Below, one piece after another: positions 1 to 8,481 of a stretch of 64,000 nucleotides of DNA. The stretch is taken from the NCBI RefSeq assembly GCF_044772865.1, contig NZ_CP173029.1, positions 2,542,001 to 2,606,000 on the forward strand. The letters run 5' to 3'. Under the pieces are notes generated by a model, which was not told the origin of the DNA, made no database searches, and was given only the letters and a program-made list of their open reading frames with translations. Position numbers and translations under genes: made by a program. How positions within the stretch are numbered: position 1 is the stretch's first letter; each line of letters begins with the position of its first letter. Source of the DNA: Algirhabdus cladophorae (GTDB taxonomy: Bacteria > Pseudomonadota > Alphaproteobacteria > Rhodobacterales > Rhodobacteraceae).

Positions 1-2
1 CT

Positions 3-1733
3 GTAACCATTCGTGACAACGGGCGCGGGATCCCGATTGATCCACACCCCAAGTTTCCTGATAAATCCGCGTTGGAAGTCATTCTGTGCACACTACACGC
101 TGGCGGTAAGTTTTCGGGCAAAGCCTATCAGACATCTGGCGGTTTACACGGGGTTGGGGCGTCCGTGGTCAACGCGTTATCTGACAGCATGGTCGTGCAA
201 GTGGCCCGCAACAAAGAAGTTTACGAACAACGCTTTAGCCGCGGTATTCCTCTGGGGGGCGTTGAAAAAATTGGCAGTGCCCCGAACCGACGTGGCACGA
301 CGGTGACATTTCATGCAGACGAGCAGATCTTTGGCAAACACCGGTTCAAACCGGCCCGTTTGTTCCAATCGATCCGGTCCAAAGCCTATCTTTTTTCCGG
401 CGTCGAAATCCGCTGGAAATCTGGCATCGATGACGGCGAGACGCCGACCGAGGCCACATTCCACTTCCCGGGCGGCCTGTCGGATTATCTGACCGAAACC
501 CTTGGCACCGCCAGTACTTATTCGGAAAAACCCTTCGCAGGCGTTGTGGATTTTACCGAGAAATTCAACACCCCCGGCAAAGTCGAATGGGCGATCAACT
601 GGACGCCGTCGCGCGACGGCTTCATTCAGTCCTACTGTAATACAGTGCCCACGCCCGAGGGCGGCACCCATGAAGCCGGCTTTTGGGCCGCCATCCTGAA
701 AGGCATCCGCGCCTACGGTGAATTGATTAACAATCGCAAGGCCACGCAAATTACCCGTGATGACCTGACCACAGGTGGGTGTGCTTTGGTCTCGTGCTTT
801 ATTCGTGAGCCGGAATTTGTCGGCCAAACCAAGGACCGCCTCGCCACGACCGAGGCTCAGCGTTTGGTCGAGAATTCCGTGCGCGATCACTTTGACAATT
901 GGCTGGCCGCGGACACGAAATCTGCCGGTGCTATCTTGGATTTTTTGGTGTTGCGGGCCGAAGAACGACTGCGTCGCAAACAAGAAAAAGAAACTGCGCG
1001 CAAGTCTGCTACGAAAAAGCTGCGCTTGCCCGGCAAGTTGACCGATTGCTCGTCCAACGCCCGCGAAGGCACGGAGTTGTTCATCGTCGAGGGCGACAGT
1101 GCGGGTGGTTCGGCGAAAATGGCACGGGACCGCAAGACCCAAGCTTTGCTGCCCTTGCGCGGTAAAATTCTGAACGTGCTCGGGGCTGCCAGCAGTAAAT
1201 TGGGATCAAACGCGGAAATCAGCGATCTATCTCAGGCCTTGGGCGTCGGGTTGGGCACAAAGTTTAACGTCGATGATCTGCGGTATGAAAAGGTCATTAT
1301 CATGACCGACGCGGATGTGGACGGGGCCCATATCGCCGCTTTGCTGATGACGTTCTTTTTTACCCAGATGAGACCGATGATCGACGCCGGGCATTTGTAT
1401 TTGGCTTGCCCCCCGTTGTTCCGACTGACCCAAGGCGCCAAGCGCGTGTATTGTCTGGACGAGATCGAGCGGGACGAATGGCTGGACAAAGGGCTTGGTG
1501 GAAAAGGCAAAATCGACGTCAGCCGCTTTAAGGGTCTGGGCGAGATGGATGCAAAAGACCTCAAGGACACCACAATGAACCCCCTAACCCGTCAATTGAT
1601 CCGCGTGACTATTGATGAGGACACACCGGGTGAAACTGGGGATCTGGTAGAACGACTGATGGGCAAGAAACCGGAAAAACGGTTCGAATATATCAGTGAG
1701 AACGCAAAATTTGTAGAAGAATTGGACGTCTAA
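3..1733 (+). CDS. parE: DNA topoisomerase IV subunit B, 5' truncated by the window edge
   Basis: ATPase subunit of topoisomerase IV, which with ParC decatenates daughter chromosomes. The reading frame is open from base 3, and its first visible residues, VTIRDNGRGIP, are the GHKL ATP-binding N box, so about 75 N-terminal residues lie outside the window. A glycine-rich GGLHGVGASVVNAL ATP lid follows. The TOPRIM domain shows EGDSAGGSAK and the metal-binding DADVDGAHI. The C-terminus (RFEYISENAKFVEELDV) is typical of ParE. Some 576 residues are visible. The absence of the long GyrB insert and the C-terminal form favour ParE over GyrB. A tiny ORF begins on its stop codon (TAATG). Confidence 0.95.
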   Translation, partial: VTIRDNGRGIPIDPHPKFPDKSALEVILCTLHAGGKFSGKAYQTSGGLHGVGASVVNALSDSMVVQVARNKEVYEQRFSRGIPLGGVEKIGSAPNRRGTTVTFHADEQIFGKHRFKPARLFQSIRSKAYLFSGVEIRWKSGIDDGETPTEATFHFPGGLSDYLTETLGTASTYSEKPFAGVVDFTEKFNTPGKVEWAINWTPSRDGFIQSYCNTVPTPEGGTHEAGFWAAILKGIRAYGELINNRKATQITRDDLTTGGCALVSCFIREPEFVGQTKDRLATTEAQRLVENSVRDHFDNWLAADTKSAGAILDFLVLRAEERLRRKQEKETARKSATKKLRLPGKLTDCSSNAREGTELFIVEGDSAGGSAKMARDRKTQALLPLRGKILNVLGAASSKLGSNAEISDLSQALGVGLGTKFNVDDLRYEKVIIMTDADVDGAHIAALLMTFFFTQMRPMIDAGHLYLACPPLFRLTQGAKRVYCLDEIERDEWLDKGLGGKGKIDVSRFKGLGEMDAKDLKDTTMNPLTRQLIRVTIDEDTPGETGDLVERLMGKKPEKRFEYISENAKFVEELDV

Positions 1734-1846
1734 TGAGTCTGGCTTCTTTTGTTCACAATGGCGCAACGCCTTATGGGCGGGTCGAAAAGGACGCTGTTGA
1801 AGGCAGCCTAATTTGCACCCTGCGCGAGCCGGTCAAAGCTGGTTAG
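1733..1846 (+). pseudogene. 37-codon ORF resembling the N-terminus of an FAA-hydrolase protein
   Basis: This short frame starts on the last base of the parE stop codon (TAATG) and its TAG directly abuts the ATG of the next gene. The peptide starts MSLASFVHNGATPYGRV, which recalls the first strand-turn-strand of fumarylacetoacetate-hydrolase family proteins. Nothing of the catalytic domain follows. It could be the remnant of a deleted hydrolase gene, or a small ORF now serving to couple parE translation to the transporter gene. Seen: the ORF and its junctions. Inferred: the family resemblance. Confidence 0.35.
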
Positions 1847-2284
1847 ATGGCCCAGTATGCAGCCATTATGTTGCTGGCGGGCATAGGAATCCCGATATTA
1901 GCCGCCTTGAACGCCGCCCTTGGGGCCAAAATTGGATCACCCATTGCCGCAGCTTTTGTACTATTTCTGGTAGCGGGCCTCAGTGCGGCTGCGGTGATGG
2001 TCATTGGCCAAGCTTCCGGTAGCCTCAAAGCATTGCCCACTGCCCCCAAGCATCTGTTTCTGGGCGGCGTGTTGATTGCATTCTATGTGTTATCGATTAC
2101 GTGGATTGCGCCGCATTTTGGGCTGGGCAATGCCGTGTTTTTCGTACTGTTGGGCCAACTTATTTCGGCGGCCGCGATTGATCACTTTGGCCTGTTTAAT
2201 GCCCTACCAACGCCCCTGACCCCAACCCGTGCGGCAGGTCTAGCGATTATGGCTGTTGGGGTTTTTGTCACTCAAAAAGGATAA
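1847..2284 (+). CDS. DMT-superfamily transporter, YdcZ/DUF606 type
   Basis: A 145-residue integral membrane protein with about five hydrophobic segments and few charged residues, matching the short half-size DUF606/YdcZ branch of the drug/metabolite transporter superfamily. Such proteins probably act as dimers in the inner membrane; the substrate is unknown. The ATG directly follows the stop of the preceding 37-codon ORF, with only a weak Shine-Dalgarno, so translation may depend on re-initiation. A strong hairpin starts at the stop codon, so this gene probably ends the parE transcript. Confidence 0.75.
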   Translation: MAQYAAIMLLAGIGIPILAALNAALGAKIGSPIAAAFVLFLVAGLSAAAVMVIGQASGSLKALPTAPKHLFLGGVLIAFYVLSITWIAPHFGLGNAVFFVLLGQLISAAAIDHFGLFNALPTPLTPTRAAGLAIMAVGVFVTQKG

Positions 2285-2308
2285 GGCGGGCCCACCAGCC
2301 CGCCTTTT
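2283..2308 (+). terminator. Rho-independent terminator after the parE transcript
   Basis: GGCGGGC at 2285-2291 pairs with GCCCGCC at 2298-2304 across a 6-nt loop, followed by TTTT. The stem begins immediately after the TAA of the transporter gene. The A run on the other side is short, so it acts mainly on the plus strand. Confidence 0.85.
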
Positions 2309-2338
2309 CAACGTTCATTGCCTGTATCAGATAACGAC

Positions 2339-2641
2339 TTAGTAGCCAGTCATGTCGCCATAGGGGCTGGACTGTACGAAAAAGGACGAACATCCGCGCA
2401 CACCCGTCGCAACCAACGTCCACGACACTTCGCCCGGACGGCCCGTGCGGCTATATTGGCAACCATTGGGATGGACCCAACGACGACCGGTAAATCCTGC
2501 GGGTGGCATAACACTGGACCCAACCCGAACATCACGGGTGGAATTGTCTTGTTTGCCTTGCAAAAATGCACCTAGACCTGCGTGTGCTGGTGCCGCTAAT
2601 GCGATTGCTACTGCCGTAAATGCCACTACTCGTTTCAACAT
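2339..2641 (-). CDS. Small secreted protein of unknown function
   Basis: A 100-residue protein with a clear Sec signal peptide (MLKRVVAFTAVAIALAAPAHA, cleavage after AHA near residue 21). The mature part of about 80 residues has two cysteines (within NGCQYS and RGCSSF) that could form a periplasmic disulfide, and an aromatic Gly/Tyr-rich C-terminus. I do not recognise a family. It stands alone: the terminator of the parE transcript lies on one side, and 135 bp separate it from the end of the dehydrogenase gene on the same strand. Confidence 0.65.
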   Translation of the reverse strand: MLKRVVAFTAVAIALAAPAHAGLGAFLQGKQDNSTRDVRVGSSVMPPAGFTGRRWVHPNGCQYSRTGRPGEVSWTLVATGVRGCSSFFVQSSPYGDMTGY

Positions 2642-2776
2642 TGTTTACTCCATTGGTTTGTCCATAAGGACATGCCCACACCCTTGGATGACACAGACAT
2701 AGCGACACAAACCCCAACCTGTGAAGCCCAATAGTAAACGGCATTTATGTAGGTTTTTACCTTATTTTAAAAGGTA

Positions 2777-3763
2777 TTAAGACAATCCCGCCAAAGCCTG
2801 CGACTGGGTCCACAAGGCATCTGGCACATCCACTTTAGCGGCGGCCTGCCGCATGGCCCCCGGCAGACGCGCCCCGTCTTGGGACGCCACAGCTTCGGCC
2901 ACTCGGGCCAACCGAGCAGGAAAAGCATCCCCATGAACCGCCGTGTCAAGCAGCAGATAGAACTGACCCAACCCATGGGGCGCGCCGTCCGCCAGTTTTA
3001 ATCCCGAAACGTCCAGCGAATTGACCGAGCCGGTCATGCCCGCCGCCAAAAGCTCTGCCATGAGGCCAAACCCCCAACCCTTGTAGCCGCCCGCGCTGAC
3101 AAGTGATCCGCCCAAGGCAGCGACAGGATCCGTTGTTGGTTGACCCTGCGCATCAACCGCCCATCCCAAAGGGATCGCCTCGCCTGCGGCCTTGGCCATG
3201 GTGATTTTGCCAAGGGCCACAGCCGAGGTTGAAAAATCGAAATGCATTGCTAAACCGCCCTGCCCATCTGGCACAGACATGGCAATCGGATTGGTTCCCA
3301 AAACGGCCGCGTTACCACCAGGAGGGGCGACAACAGGCGAGGCATTGGTGAACCCGATGGCCATATAGCCAGCCCGCGCAATGGCTTCGGTGAAATAGCC
3401 CAAGGATGTGCAAGTATGCGCATTGCTCACGGCCAAATGCGCCATGCCTTGCTGCGCCACCGCCTCTAACGCTGCGGGTAGACCGCGCGCAAATGCGGGC
3501 TGGGCAAAGCCGAATTTTGCGTCTGTTGAAATGGCGCTGGGTTTAGGAGCGCTGACCACGGGATCAACCGTGCCGTTTACGCGACCAGATACCAATTGTA
3601 GGCAATAGCTTTCCAAATAATAGAGCCCACAAATGACATTGCCATGGGCCTCGGCCATCGCAACGGCATTGGCCACTTCTGCGGCGATCCAAGGGGACGC
3701 TCCATGGGCCTCAAGCGCGGCTTTGCTGGTGGTGCGAATGGTGTCGATATCAACTATGGGCAT
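2777..3763 (-). CDS. Ldh-family (malate/lactate-type) NAD(P)-dependent dehydrogenase
   Basis: A 328-residue member of the malate/L-lactate/ureidoglycolate dehydrogenase family (Ldh_2). These oxidoreductases use NAD(P)H on 2-oxoacid/2-hydroxyacid pairs, or on delta-1-pyrroline-2-carboxylate. Visible family features are the AEAHGN segment near residue 37, the catalytic-region histidine in VSNAHTCTSLGYF, the GGNAAVLGTNPIA stretch, and GGYKGWGFGLMAELLAAGMTG. The substrate cannot be decided by eye. It is the last gene of the minus-strand run from proS, 10 bp after lolD, so co-transcription with lolCD is likely though functionally unexplained. Confidence 0.85.
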   Translation of the reverse strand: MPIVDIDTIRTTSKAALEAHGASPWIAAEVANAVAMAEAHGNVICGLYYLESYCLQLVSGRVNGTVDPVVSAPKPSAISTDAKFGFAQPAFARGLPAALEAVAQQGMAHLAVSNAHTCTSLGYFTEAIARAGYMAIGFTNASPVVAPPGGNAAVLGTNPIAMSVPDGQGGLAMHFDFSTSAVALGKITMAKAAGEAIPLGWAVDAQGQPTTDPVAALGGSLVSAGGYKGWGFGLMAELLAAGMTGSVNSLDVSGLKLADGAPHGLGQFYLLLDTAVHGDAFPARLARVAEAVASQDGARLPGAMRQAAAKVDVPDALWTQSQALAGLS

Positions 3764-3773
3764 GGCGTCTCTT

Positions 3774-4448
3774 TCAACTCAGCACGCCGTTTGCCAAGGT
3801 CACTTGGCGGTCCATGCGTGCAGCAAGGTCTAGGTTATGAGTGGCAATAAGTGCCGACAATCCCGTGTCGCGCACCAATTCCATCAAGGCTGCGAAAACT
3901 TGATCGGAAGTTGTGGGGTCCAGATTGCCCGTTGGTTCGTCAGCCAACAGGAGTGCGGGCGCGTTGGCCAAAGCACGGCAAAATGCAACGCGCTGTTGTT
4001 CGCCCCCTGAAAGCTCTGCGGGGCGATGGGCTGCACGGGGTTTAACACCAACTTTGTCCAGTAGGTTCAGTGCGTGGGCCTCGGCCTTGGCTTGACTGAT
4101 ACCATTGGCCAATTGCGGCAAAACAATATTCTCCAGCGCGGAAAATTCCGGCAGAAGGTGATGAAACTGGTAGATGAACCCAACCTGATCACGGCGCGCG
4201 GTTGTGCGTTTGCGATCGCTGAGCGTGGTCATATCCACGCCATCAATCTTCACTGTGCCCTTGTCGGGGCTGTCCAGCAAACCCGCGATATGCAGGAGGG
4301 TTGATTTACCAGCACCAGAGGGCGCGACAAGGGCTACAACCTCGCCCTTTGCAACGGTCAGATCAGCACCACTAAGCACTTCGATCCGCCCCGCCACGCC
4401 TTTGGTGTAGGCCTTGGAGATGCCCTGCAATTCCAGCGTATTATTCAT
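3774..4448 (-). CDS. lolD: Lipoprotein-releasing system ATP-binding protein LolD
   Basis: ABC ATPase that powers extraction of lipoproteins from the inner membrane for transfer to LolA. Length 224 residues. It has Walker A APSGAGKST, ABC signature LSGGEQQRVAF and Walker B LLLADEPT, with the LolD/MacB-type FIYQFHHLLPEFSALENI segment between them. Its start codon lies inside the end of the permease gene (8-nt overlap, 4441-4448), which supports coupled translation and pairing with the LolC-type permease. In Walker A the usual G before PSG is A, a minor variation. Confidence 0.95.
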   Translation of the reverse strand: MNNTLELQGISKAYTKGVAGRIEVLSGADLTVAKGEVVALVAPSGAGKSTLLHIAGLLDSPDKGTVKIDGVDMTTLSDRKRTTARRDQVGFIYQFHHLLPEFSALENIVLPQLANGISQAKAEAHALNLLDKVGVKPRAAHRPAELSGGEQQRVAFCRALANAPALLLADEPTGNLDPTTSDQVFAALMELVRDTGLSALIATHNLDLAARMDRQVTLANGVLS

Positions 4449-5727
4449 AGCGCAAGGCCTCGACCGGGTTCATCCGTGCGGCCCGCCGGGCGGGAAAGAT
4501 AGTCACCACAAACGACAGGCCCAATGACAGTGCCACAGCAGATGCCACGTCTTCGAACCGCAGTTGTGCGGGCAACCGGTACAGGCCCCGGATCGAGGGA
4601 TCCCAAACGCCGCCTGCGCCAATGGAATTTACGATGGAAAAAATCGGATCAATATAAAGTGCAAAAAGGCAACCAAGGATCACGCCCAGCGTAGTGCCAA
4701 TCAGGCCGGTAAAAGCCCCACAGATGAAAAATACCCGCAGGATCGACCCTTCAGTCAGACCCATGGTGCGCAAAATTCCGATATCACGCCCTTTGTTTTT
4801 GACCAGCATGATAAGGCCACTGACAATGTTCATTGCTGCGATCAGAACCAAAATCGATAGGATGATGAACATCACGTTGTCTTCGATATCAAGCGCGCGC
4901 AGAAAGGATCCAGAGGCATCACGCCAGGTCCACAGCAACGTGCGTTCGCCACCGGCGTCAATCAACTGCATGGTTAGGTCGTCGACTTTTTCTGGCTCGG
5001 CCACCATGACCTCAAATTCGTCTGCCACACCATCGCGGTTAAAGAACATTTGTGCTGCCTCAAACGGCATATAAACGCGGGTGCGGTCGATATCAAAACG
5101 CCCTGCGGTAAAGATATAGACGACCTCGTAGGCGTTGACCCGAGGACTGGTTCCAAAGGCCGTGCGCACCCCGTTGGGCGAGATGATTTTCACGCGGTCT
5201 CCAATGGCCACGCCCAATTCGCGCGCCACGCCGGACCCTAACGCCACACCTTTATCAAACCGGTTGATGTCGCCCCAGCCTTCTTCGGGTTGGGCGATGC
5301 GCGGGATCGTTTTAAGATTGTCCAACGTGATGCCAAACACCTCGACGCCTGCATTGCGATCAGTAGCGTTGGCCATCACATTGCCTTTGATCAAAGGGGC
5401 CACGCGGGTCACGCCCTCGATCGCGGCGATCTTGGCGGCGACGGCGTCAAAGTCTTCGATGGTGCGCGAAGTGGCACCAGACGCTGCCACATCAAGGGAT
5501 CGGTAGACCGTCACATGGGCGTTTGCGCCAAGGATCGTATCGACAAATTCGGCTCGAAACCCCGAGCGCACCGCAAGGGTCGCGATCAAGGCAAAAACGG
5601 CTAAAGTGATGCCGATCAAACTGATCCAGGTCATCACACTGACACCCCCCTCGGCCCGTTTGGCCCGCAGGTAGCGCCATGCAATCATCCATTCAAATCG
5701 TGCGAAAGGCGCGGTTGATCCGGCCAT
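4441..5727 (-). CDS. lolC: Lipoprotein-releasing system transmembrane protein LolC/LolE family
   Basis: A 428-residue inner-membrane subunit of the Lol exporter. The topology is the MacB/FtsX fold: one N-terminal membrane segment (about residues 30-55, followed by RSGFRAEF), a large periplasmic domain, then three C-terminal segments ending PARRAARMNPVEALRYE, the typical LolC/E tail. Alphaproteobacteria commonly carry one LolC/E-type (LolF-like) permease with LolD, and only one is seen here. It lies between the peroxiredoxin gene (60 bp upstream) and lolD (overlapping). Confidence 0.92.
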   Translation of the reverse strand: MAGSTAPFARFEWMIAWRYLRAKRAEGGVSVMTWISLIGITLAVFALIATLAVRSGFRAEFVDTILGANAHVTVYRSLDVAASGATSRTIEDFDAVAAKIAAIEGVTRVAPLIKGNVMANATDRNAGVEVFGITLDNLKTIPRIAQPEEGWGDINRFDKGVALGSGVARELGVAIGDRVKIISPNGVRTAFGTSPRVNAYEVVYIFTAGRFDIDRTRVYMPFEAAQMFFNRDGVADEFEVMVAEPEKVDDLTMQLIDAGGERTLLWTWRDASGSFLRALDIEDNVMFIILSILVLIAAMNIVSGLIMLVKNKGRDIGILRTMGLTEGSILRVFFICGAFTGLIGTTLGVILGCLFALYIDPIFSIVNSIGAGGVWDPSIRGLYRLPAQLRFEDVASAVALSLGLSFVVTIFPARRAARMNPVEALRYE

Positions 5728-5787
5728 GGTTGCTCACCCCATTTTGTTGGTCAGACCTTGCGGGTTGCAGCGGCTCAGGTCAAGCAA

Positions 5788-6348
5788 TCAGGCCCGTAGA
5801 TAGTCGGCCACATCCTGCGCATTTTGGTCCGGTGGGAAGACCGGGTAAAACACCTTTTCAATGGCGCCCTCCCGGGCAATCAACGTCATGCGGTTTAGCA
5901 GGGTCATGCCATCTGTCTCAAAACGCGGCAGGCTCAGAGCGTCCGCAAAAGTCAAATCCAAATCACTCAGCAAAGCAAAGGGCAGATGCATGCGGTGTGC
6001 GGCCTCTGCTTGGTAGTCGGTATCTTGGGTCGACAGCCCATAAAGGTGATCGACGCCCAGCGCTTGCAACTCAGTGAAATGGTCACGAAAGGCGCAGGAT
6101 TGGGGTGTGCAGCCCCGCGCGCCGGGGATCATGTCCCAGCCCTTAGGCAAGTCCTGATCCGGCCTGCCAGTGCGCGGATAGATATAGAGCACAACACAGC
6201 CCTGAAGTGCACCCAGATCGACCATGCCCCCTTTGGAGACAGCCAGAGCCACATTGGGCAAAGTCATGCCTTCCAGATGCGCTGCAGAACCGTCATCGTC
6301 CGGGGCTGGGATTTTGCTCCAATCCACTTGGTTGAGGTTTTGCGCCAT
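5788..6348 (-). CDS. Peroxiredoxin (AhpC/TSA-type redoxin)
   Basis: A 186-residue thioredoxin-fold peroxidase. The active region reads YPRTGRP, then GWDMIPGARGCTPQSCAFRD, placing the probable peroxidatic cysteine in GCTPQSC with a second cysteine four residues later. This long insert before the cysteine marks a peroxiredoxin subgroup frequent in Alphaproteobacteria, distinct from standard AhpC or Bcp. No signal peptide is seen, so it is cytoplasmic and likely reduces peroxides. It lies 8 bp after proS and 60 bp before lolC on the same strand. Confidence 0.85.
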   Translation of the reverse strand: MAQNLNQVDWSKIPAPDDDGSAAHLEGMTLPNVALAVSKGGMVDLGALQGCVVLYIYPRTGRPDQDLPKGWDMIPGARGCTPQSCAFRDHFTELQALGVDHLYGLSTQDTDYQAEAAHRMHLPFALLSDLDLTFADALSLPRFETDGMTLLNRMTLIAREGAIEKVFYPVFPPDQNAQDVADYLRA

Positions 6349-6356
6349 GATCTCTT

Positions 6357-7691
6357 TTAGCTTTGATAGATCGCCGCGATCCGTGCAACCGCTTGTTCTG
6401 GCGGCATTTCTTCGCTTTCGCCAGTTTTACGGCTGGTCAATTCTACAACCCCATTCTTGAGGCCGCGCGGCCCCACCGTGATCCGCCATGGCAGGCCGAT
6501 CAGATCCATCGTTGCGAACTTGCCACCAGCGCGTTCGTTGCGATCATCATACAGCGGTTCTAGGCCTAGTGCCGTGATCGCATCATAAAGCGACTGACAG
6601 GCGGCGTCCGCTTCATCGTCGCCTTGCTTGAGATTGACGATCCCGACATGGAACGGAGTAACACCCTCGGGCCAAATGATGCCCTTTTCGTCATGGCTGG
6701 CTTCAATGATCGCGCCCAAAAGTCGCGACACTCCAATACCGTGGCTGCCCATATGCACCAGCGCAGGCTTGCCATCAGGGCCTTGCACCGTTGCGTTCAT
6801 GCTTTCGGAATACTTGGTCCCAAAATAGAAGATTTGGCCCACTTCGATGCCCCGCGCAGTGCGACGGCGCTCTTCTGGCACTTCATTAAACAGCGCCTCG
6901 TCATGGGTTTCATCAGTGCGTGCGTATTTTGTGGTAAACTCGGTCATGATGGCGGCGCAATCTTCGACGCTATCGTAATCAATCTCTCGATCCCCAAAGG
7001 TCAGATCCGTCACGGCACTGTCATAGAACACTTCGCTTTCGCCCGTTTCGGCCAGAACCAAAAACTCGTGCGTGTCATCCCCGCCCATGGCGCCACTGTC
7101 GGCGCGCATTGGAATTGCCTGAAGGCCCATGCGTTCATAGGTGCGCAGATAACTGACCAAGTGGCGGTTGTAGGCGTGCAGCGCATCCTCTTTGGTCAGA
7201 TCAAAGTTGTAACCGTCTTTCATGTAAAACTCGCGACCCCGCATCACACCAAAGCGTGGACGGCGTTCATCTCGGAACTTCCACTGGATTTGATACATGG
7301 TCAAAGGCAGGTCTTTGTAGCTGTTCACCGCGCCGCGGAAGATGTCGGTGATCAGTTCCTCGGCCGTTGGCGTGAATAGCATATCGCGGTCGTGACGGTC
7401 CTTGATGCGCAGCATTTCATCGCCAAACGCATCATAGCGCCCGCTTTCACGCCACAGATCAGCGGACTGGATTGTGGGCATCTGCATCGCGATATGGCCT
7501 GCTTTGGCCTGCTCTTCGTGGACGATGTTTTCGATGTTTTTGAGGACTTTGTACCCAAGCGGCAGCCACGAGTAGATCCCAGCGGCAGACTGTTTGATCA
7601 TGCCAGCCCGTAACATAAGCCTATGACTGACGATTTGTGCGTCCGCAGGGTTTTCTTTCAAAACGGGCAAAAAGTATCGGCTGAGGCGCAT
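6357..7691 (-). CDS. proS: Prolyl-tRNA synthetase, short alphaproteobacterial form
   Basis: Class II aminoacyl-tRNA synthetase that charges tRNA-Pro. At 444 residues it lacks the large editing insertion of the roughly 570-residue enterobacterial enzyme, as is usual for Alphaproteobacteria. The start MRLSRYFLPVLKENPADA and the motif-2 region (KFRDERRPRFGVMRGREFYMKD) are highly typical. The C-terminal anticodon-binding domain includes YDDRNERAGGKFATMDLIG. It is the first gene of the probable operon proS, peroxiredoxin, lolC, lolD, dehydrogenase. Confidence 0.97.
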   Translation of the reverse strand: MRLSRYFLPVLKENPADAQIVSHRLMLRAGMIKQSAAGIYSWLPLGYKVLKNIENIVHEEQAKAGHIAMQMPTIQSADLWRESGRYDAFGDEMLRIKDRHDRDMLFTPTAEELITDIFRGAVNSYKDLPLTMYQIQWKFRDERRPRFGVMRGREFYMKDGYNFDLTKEDALHAYNRHLVSYLRTYERMGLQAIPMRADSGAMGGDDTHEFLVLAETGESEVFYDSAVTDLTFGDREIDYDSVEDCAAIMTEFTTKYARTDETHDEALFNEVPEERRRTARGIEVGQIFYFGTKYSESMNATVQGPDGKPALVHMGSHGIGVSRLLGAIIEASHDEKGIIWPEGVTPFHVGIVNLKQGDDEADAACQSLYDAITALGLEPLYDDRNERAGGKFATMDLIGLPWRITVGPRGLKNGVVELTSRKTGESEEMPPEQAVARIAAIYQS

Positions 7692-7887
7692 GGCAATCCC
7701 TTTGGAAAACAGGTGTTTGCACAGGGTTTAGCGGGGCAGCGGGACCGAGACAAGCCGCCGTTTGAACGTTCACGAAACCCTCGCGGCAGATCACAGGGCC
7801 GTGTGCCACATGACCCAGTGCGTTCAAGGCGCCGTACCTCTAACCACATGCCCCGAGCATGGGACCCAAACAAACGAGGTAAGACCG

Positions 7888-8403
7888 ATGAAAACGATCT
7901 TCAAGACTGTCGCCACTGTAGCTGCATTGACCCTGACAGGGGGCGCTGCCACTGCCAACACAATCGTCGATATCGCCGCAGGCGACGACCGCTTTTCCAC
8001 ACTTGTCGCAGCTGTGACCGCTGCTGGCCTTGTTGAGACACTGCAGGGCGATGGCCCGTTCACTGTGTTTGCCCCAGTAAATGACGCATTCGCGGCCTTG
8101 CCAGAAGGCACTGTCGAGACACTGTTGCAGCCAGAAAACAAAGACCAGCTGACCAATGTGCTACTCTATCATGTAGACGACCGTAACCTGACCGCCGAGA
8201 TGATCCCAGCGGGTTCCAATTATTTTAAACCGGTTTTGGCCTCGGAACGTTTGTGCATCACCAAAGGTGCTGAGGGCGTTATGATTGCAGATGGCACGGG
8301 CGAAATGGCCAATGTCGTGATCGCGAACATCAAAGCCGACAATGGTGTTATCCATGTCGTCGACAAAGTTCTGTTGCCCGGCACACGTCCGGCCTGCCAC
8401 TAA
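7888..8403 (+). CDS. Secreted fasciclin (FAS1) domain protein
   Basis: The chosen ATG has the purine-rich GAGGTAAG just upstream and gives a 171-residue protein beginning MKTIFKTVATVAALTLTGG, a Sec signal peptide. Longer in-frame starts upstream lack a signal sequence. The remainder is one FAS1 domain: TLVAAVTAAGLVETLQGDGP, FTVFAPVNDAFAALP (conserved H1-type box) and NGVIHVVDKVLLP (H2 box) at the C-terminus. FAS1 proteins are extracytoplasmic and often linked to adhesion; the precise role here is unknown. A 19-bp dispersed repeat follows the stop. Confidence 0.9.
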   Translation: MKTIFKTVATVAALTLTGGAATANTIVDIAAGDDRFSTLVAAVTAAGLVETLQGDGPFTVFAPVNDAFAALPEGTVETLLQPENKDQLTNVLLYHVDDRNLTAEMIPAGSNYFKPVLASERLCITKGAEGVMIADGTGEMANVVIANIKADNGVIHVVDKVLLPGTRPACH

Positions 8404-8412
8404 AGGCGGAAT

Positions 8413-8446
8413 GCCTCCGGCGGGGATATTTCAGCAAACAAAAAGG
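8413..8446 (+). repeat. Dispersed intergenic repeat, copy 1 (GCCTCCGGCGGGGATATTT)
   Basis: The 19-bp core at 8413-8431 is identical to a second copy just upstream of betB at about 40839-40857. Both are followed by a similar A-rich tail containing AAAAAGG. This copy lies just after the fasciclin gene. I recall this kind of sequence as frequent between genes in Rhodobacteraceae; a genome-wide count would be needed to confirm. Confidence 0.6.
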
Positions 8447-8481
8447 CTGATTTGGTGCGCAAAGCCGTTTAGCATTGCACC

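Noticed and set aside
177..1142. 321-residue open frame on the minus strand inside parE
   Set aside because: It is fully antisense to the well-supported parE frame and shows no domain; long antisense frames are common in this codon usage.
2751..2780. Inverted repeat TACCTT/AAGGTA after the dehydrogenase gene
   Set aside because: The stem is only 6 bp and AT-rich, and on the minus strand it is followed by A residues rather than T, so it is not a credible terminator.
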